Assembly (NCBI GenBank): GCA_035625725.1
Contig: DASPPB010000028.1
Coordinates: 1-64,000, forward strand
Source of the DNA: GJ-E10 sp035625725
Lineage (GTDB): Bacteria; Pseudomonadota; Gammaproteobacteria; Burkholderiales; Burkholderiaceae_F
Reading direction: 5' to 3'
Length of the DNA stretch: 64,000 nucleotides
Shown here: piece after piece, positions 62,960 to 64,000 of the stretch
How the letters are laid out: each line of letters begins with the position of its first letter
How positions within the stretch are numbered: position 1 is the first letter of the stretch
The notes under the pieces: model-generated
Seen by the model: the letters and a program-made list of their open reading frames with translations, nothing else
Databases searched by the model: none
Told to the model about the DNA's origin: nothing
Translations under genes and position numbers: made by a program

Positions 62960-64000
62960 ACGCGGTGGATATTTTTCGTATCGGTACGGCCACCGATAGA
63001 GGTTTGTCAGCTCCCTCTGCTGAGGTGATCGGGGGCAAGGCGCAGGGACTGATGCGCATGGCCTGCATCGGGCTGCCGGTGCCTCCCGCGGTAGTGATTG
63101 GCACTCGCTGGTGCGCCCCGGTATTGCAATGCGGGGGTCTTCCCGAGGCGCTGCGCAATGCGCTGCCCGATGCCTTGGCATGGCTGCAGCAGCGCACGCG
63201 GCGCGCCTTCGGCGATCCGCGCCGCCCGCTGCTTGTTTCTGTGCGTTCCGGTGCCGCGTTTTCCATGCCGGGCATGATGCGGACCTTGCTTAATGTCGGG
63301 CTGACGGATTTGACTCTGCCTGGACTCGTGCGACTGAGCGGGAATCCGCGTCTTGCCTGGGACAGCTATCGGCGCCTGGTAGCGAGCTACGGCGAGGTGG
63401 TCGCGGGCGTGCCCGCCGATGAGTTCGAGGCGGAAAACGAATCCCTGCACATCTCGGACCTGCGACAGCTCGATTTTGCACAACTACGGAACCTCACGCG
63501 GCGCCTCTTGGACGTGTATCGCGCCGCCGCCGGGGAGCCGTTTCCGCAGGAACCGCGGGAACAGTTGGAGCGAGCGATCTACGCCGTATTCGCGTCTTGG
63601 CGCGCGCCGCAAGCAGTCGATTACCGCAAGGTCCATGGCATCTCGGAGGAGGCTGGCACTGCCGTTACCTTGCAGGCGTCGGTTTTTGGAAACGCGAGCG
63701 GGCTTTCGGGCGCCGGCGTTGGCTTTACGCGCGATCCGATACTCGGCGGAGCCGAGCCGGTGATCGATTTTCGTTTTAATGCGCAGGGCGAGGATGTGGT
63801 TGCCGGACGCTTATCTACCCACGGCACTTTGGATCTGGCTGAAGCATTGCCGGAGGTTTGGCGACAGTTGCGTGATTCGGCAGTCAGGCTCGAGCGCGAG
63901 TTTAGCGACATGCAGGATTTCGAGTTTACGGTCGAGGATCGGCAGCTCTATCTGCTTCAGAGCCGGCCCGGCAAACGCTCATCCCTGGCTGGCGCTCGCA
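62956..64000 (+). CDS. Pyruvate phosphate dikinase-like protein (5' part)
   Basis: Open for 348 codons from the ATG at 62956 (ATGA overlap with the preceding stop) to the right edge. PPDK-type ATP-grasp domain: VIGGKAQGLMRMACIGLPVP, VSVRSGAAFSMPGMMRTLLN, AVDYRKVHGISEEAGTAV, GAGVGFTRDPILGG and RFNAQGEDVVAGRL, then DMQDFEFTVEDRQLYLLQSR. SVRSGA...SMPGMM is PPDK-like rather than PEP synthase-like. Whether the phospho-His and PEP barrel domains follow is past the edge. If complete, it would make PEP from pyruvate, ATP and phosphate, reversibly; it is a second PEP-forming enzyme near ppsA. Confidence 0.88.
   Translation, partial: MNAVDIFRIGTATDRGLSAPSAEVIGGKAQGLMRMACIGLPVPPAVVIGTRWCAPVLQCGGLPEALRNALPDALAWLQQRTRRAFGDPRRPLLVSVRSGAAFSMPGMMRTLLNVGLTDLTLPGLVRLSGNPRLAWDSYRRLVASYGEVVAGVPADEFEAENESLHISDLRQLDFAQLRNLTRRLLDVYRAAAGEPFPQEPREQLERAIYAVFASWRAPQAVDYRKVHGISEEAGTAVTLQASVFGNASGLSGAGVGFTRDPILGGAEPVIDFRFNAQGEDVVAGRLSTHGTLDLAEALPEVWRQLRDSAVRLEREFSDMQDFEFTVEDRQLYLLQSRPGKRSSLAGAR

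Overview
The window is GC-rich, densely coded bacterial chromosome. Gene content and order point to a betaproteobacterium, most likely of the order Burkholderiales: smc-zipA-ligA next to a dapC-dapD-pilU-dapE-prmB block, rpsB-tsf-pyrH-frr-uppS-cdsA-dxr-rseP-bamA-skp-lpxD-fabZ-lpxA-lpxB-rnhB, divergent ppsR/ppsA, smpB/ratA-rnfH, and guaB-guaA. This assignment rests on gene order and protein motifs only; no search was run. I saw no phage, insertion sequence, plasmid genes or CRISPR array.

Layout. (1) 1-6924, minus strand: a type II secretion / type IV pilus-like export cluster with a GspG-like pseudopilin, GspF, GspE, a protein in the PilM position, and PilN-, PilO- and PilP/GspC-like proteins, probably continuing past the left edge. 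(2) 6925-12163: gmd, small secreted proteins, gene-poor stretches, a tRNA-Leu(UAA) gene interrupted by a 212-nt group I intron (10885-11181), an AT-rich island, and a YfcG-type glutathione transferase. (3) 12212-19973, minus: yheS, prmB, dapE, pilU, dapD, dapC, queF. (4) 20219-30031, plus: smc, zipA, ligA, a methylthio-nucleoside phosphorylase, def and a GMC oxidoreductase. (5) 30077-34174, minus: a small unknown gene, glnD, map. (6) 34474-49743, plus: a long run for translation factors, UMP kinase, isoprenoid and phospholipid precursors, outer-membrane assembly and lipid A synthesis, ending in rnhB and a SpoU-type methyltransferase. (7) 49876-58427: ppsR/ppsA, smpB, ratA-rnfH, a DUF4124 protein, guaB-guaA. 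(8) 58448-64000: a permease with a CPBP-type membrane protease, then a large protein of unknown function coupled to a pyruvate phosphate dikinase-like enzyme that runs off the right edge.

How the genes work together. Most are housekeeping genes in tightly packed operons with many 1-8 bp stop/start overlaps, which implies translational coupling. The dap genes supply diaminopimelate for peptidoglycan and lysine. uppS, cdsA and dxr supply isoprenoid and phospholipid precursors. rseP, bamA, skp and the lpx/fabZ genes build and monitor the outer membrane. PpsR controls PpsA by reversible phosphorylation.

The most unusual item is the self-splicing-type intron inside the tRNA-Leu(UAA) anticodon. 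The left-end export cluster and the right-end dikinase pair are the least characterised multi-gene loci.
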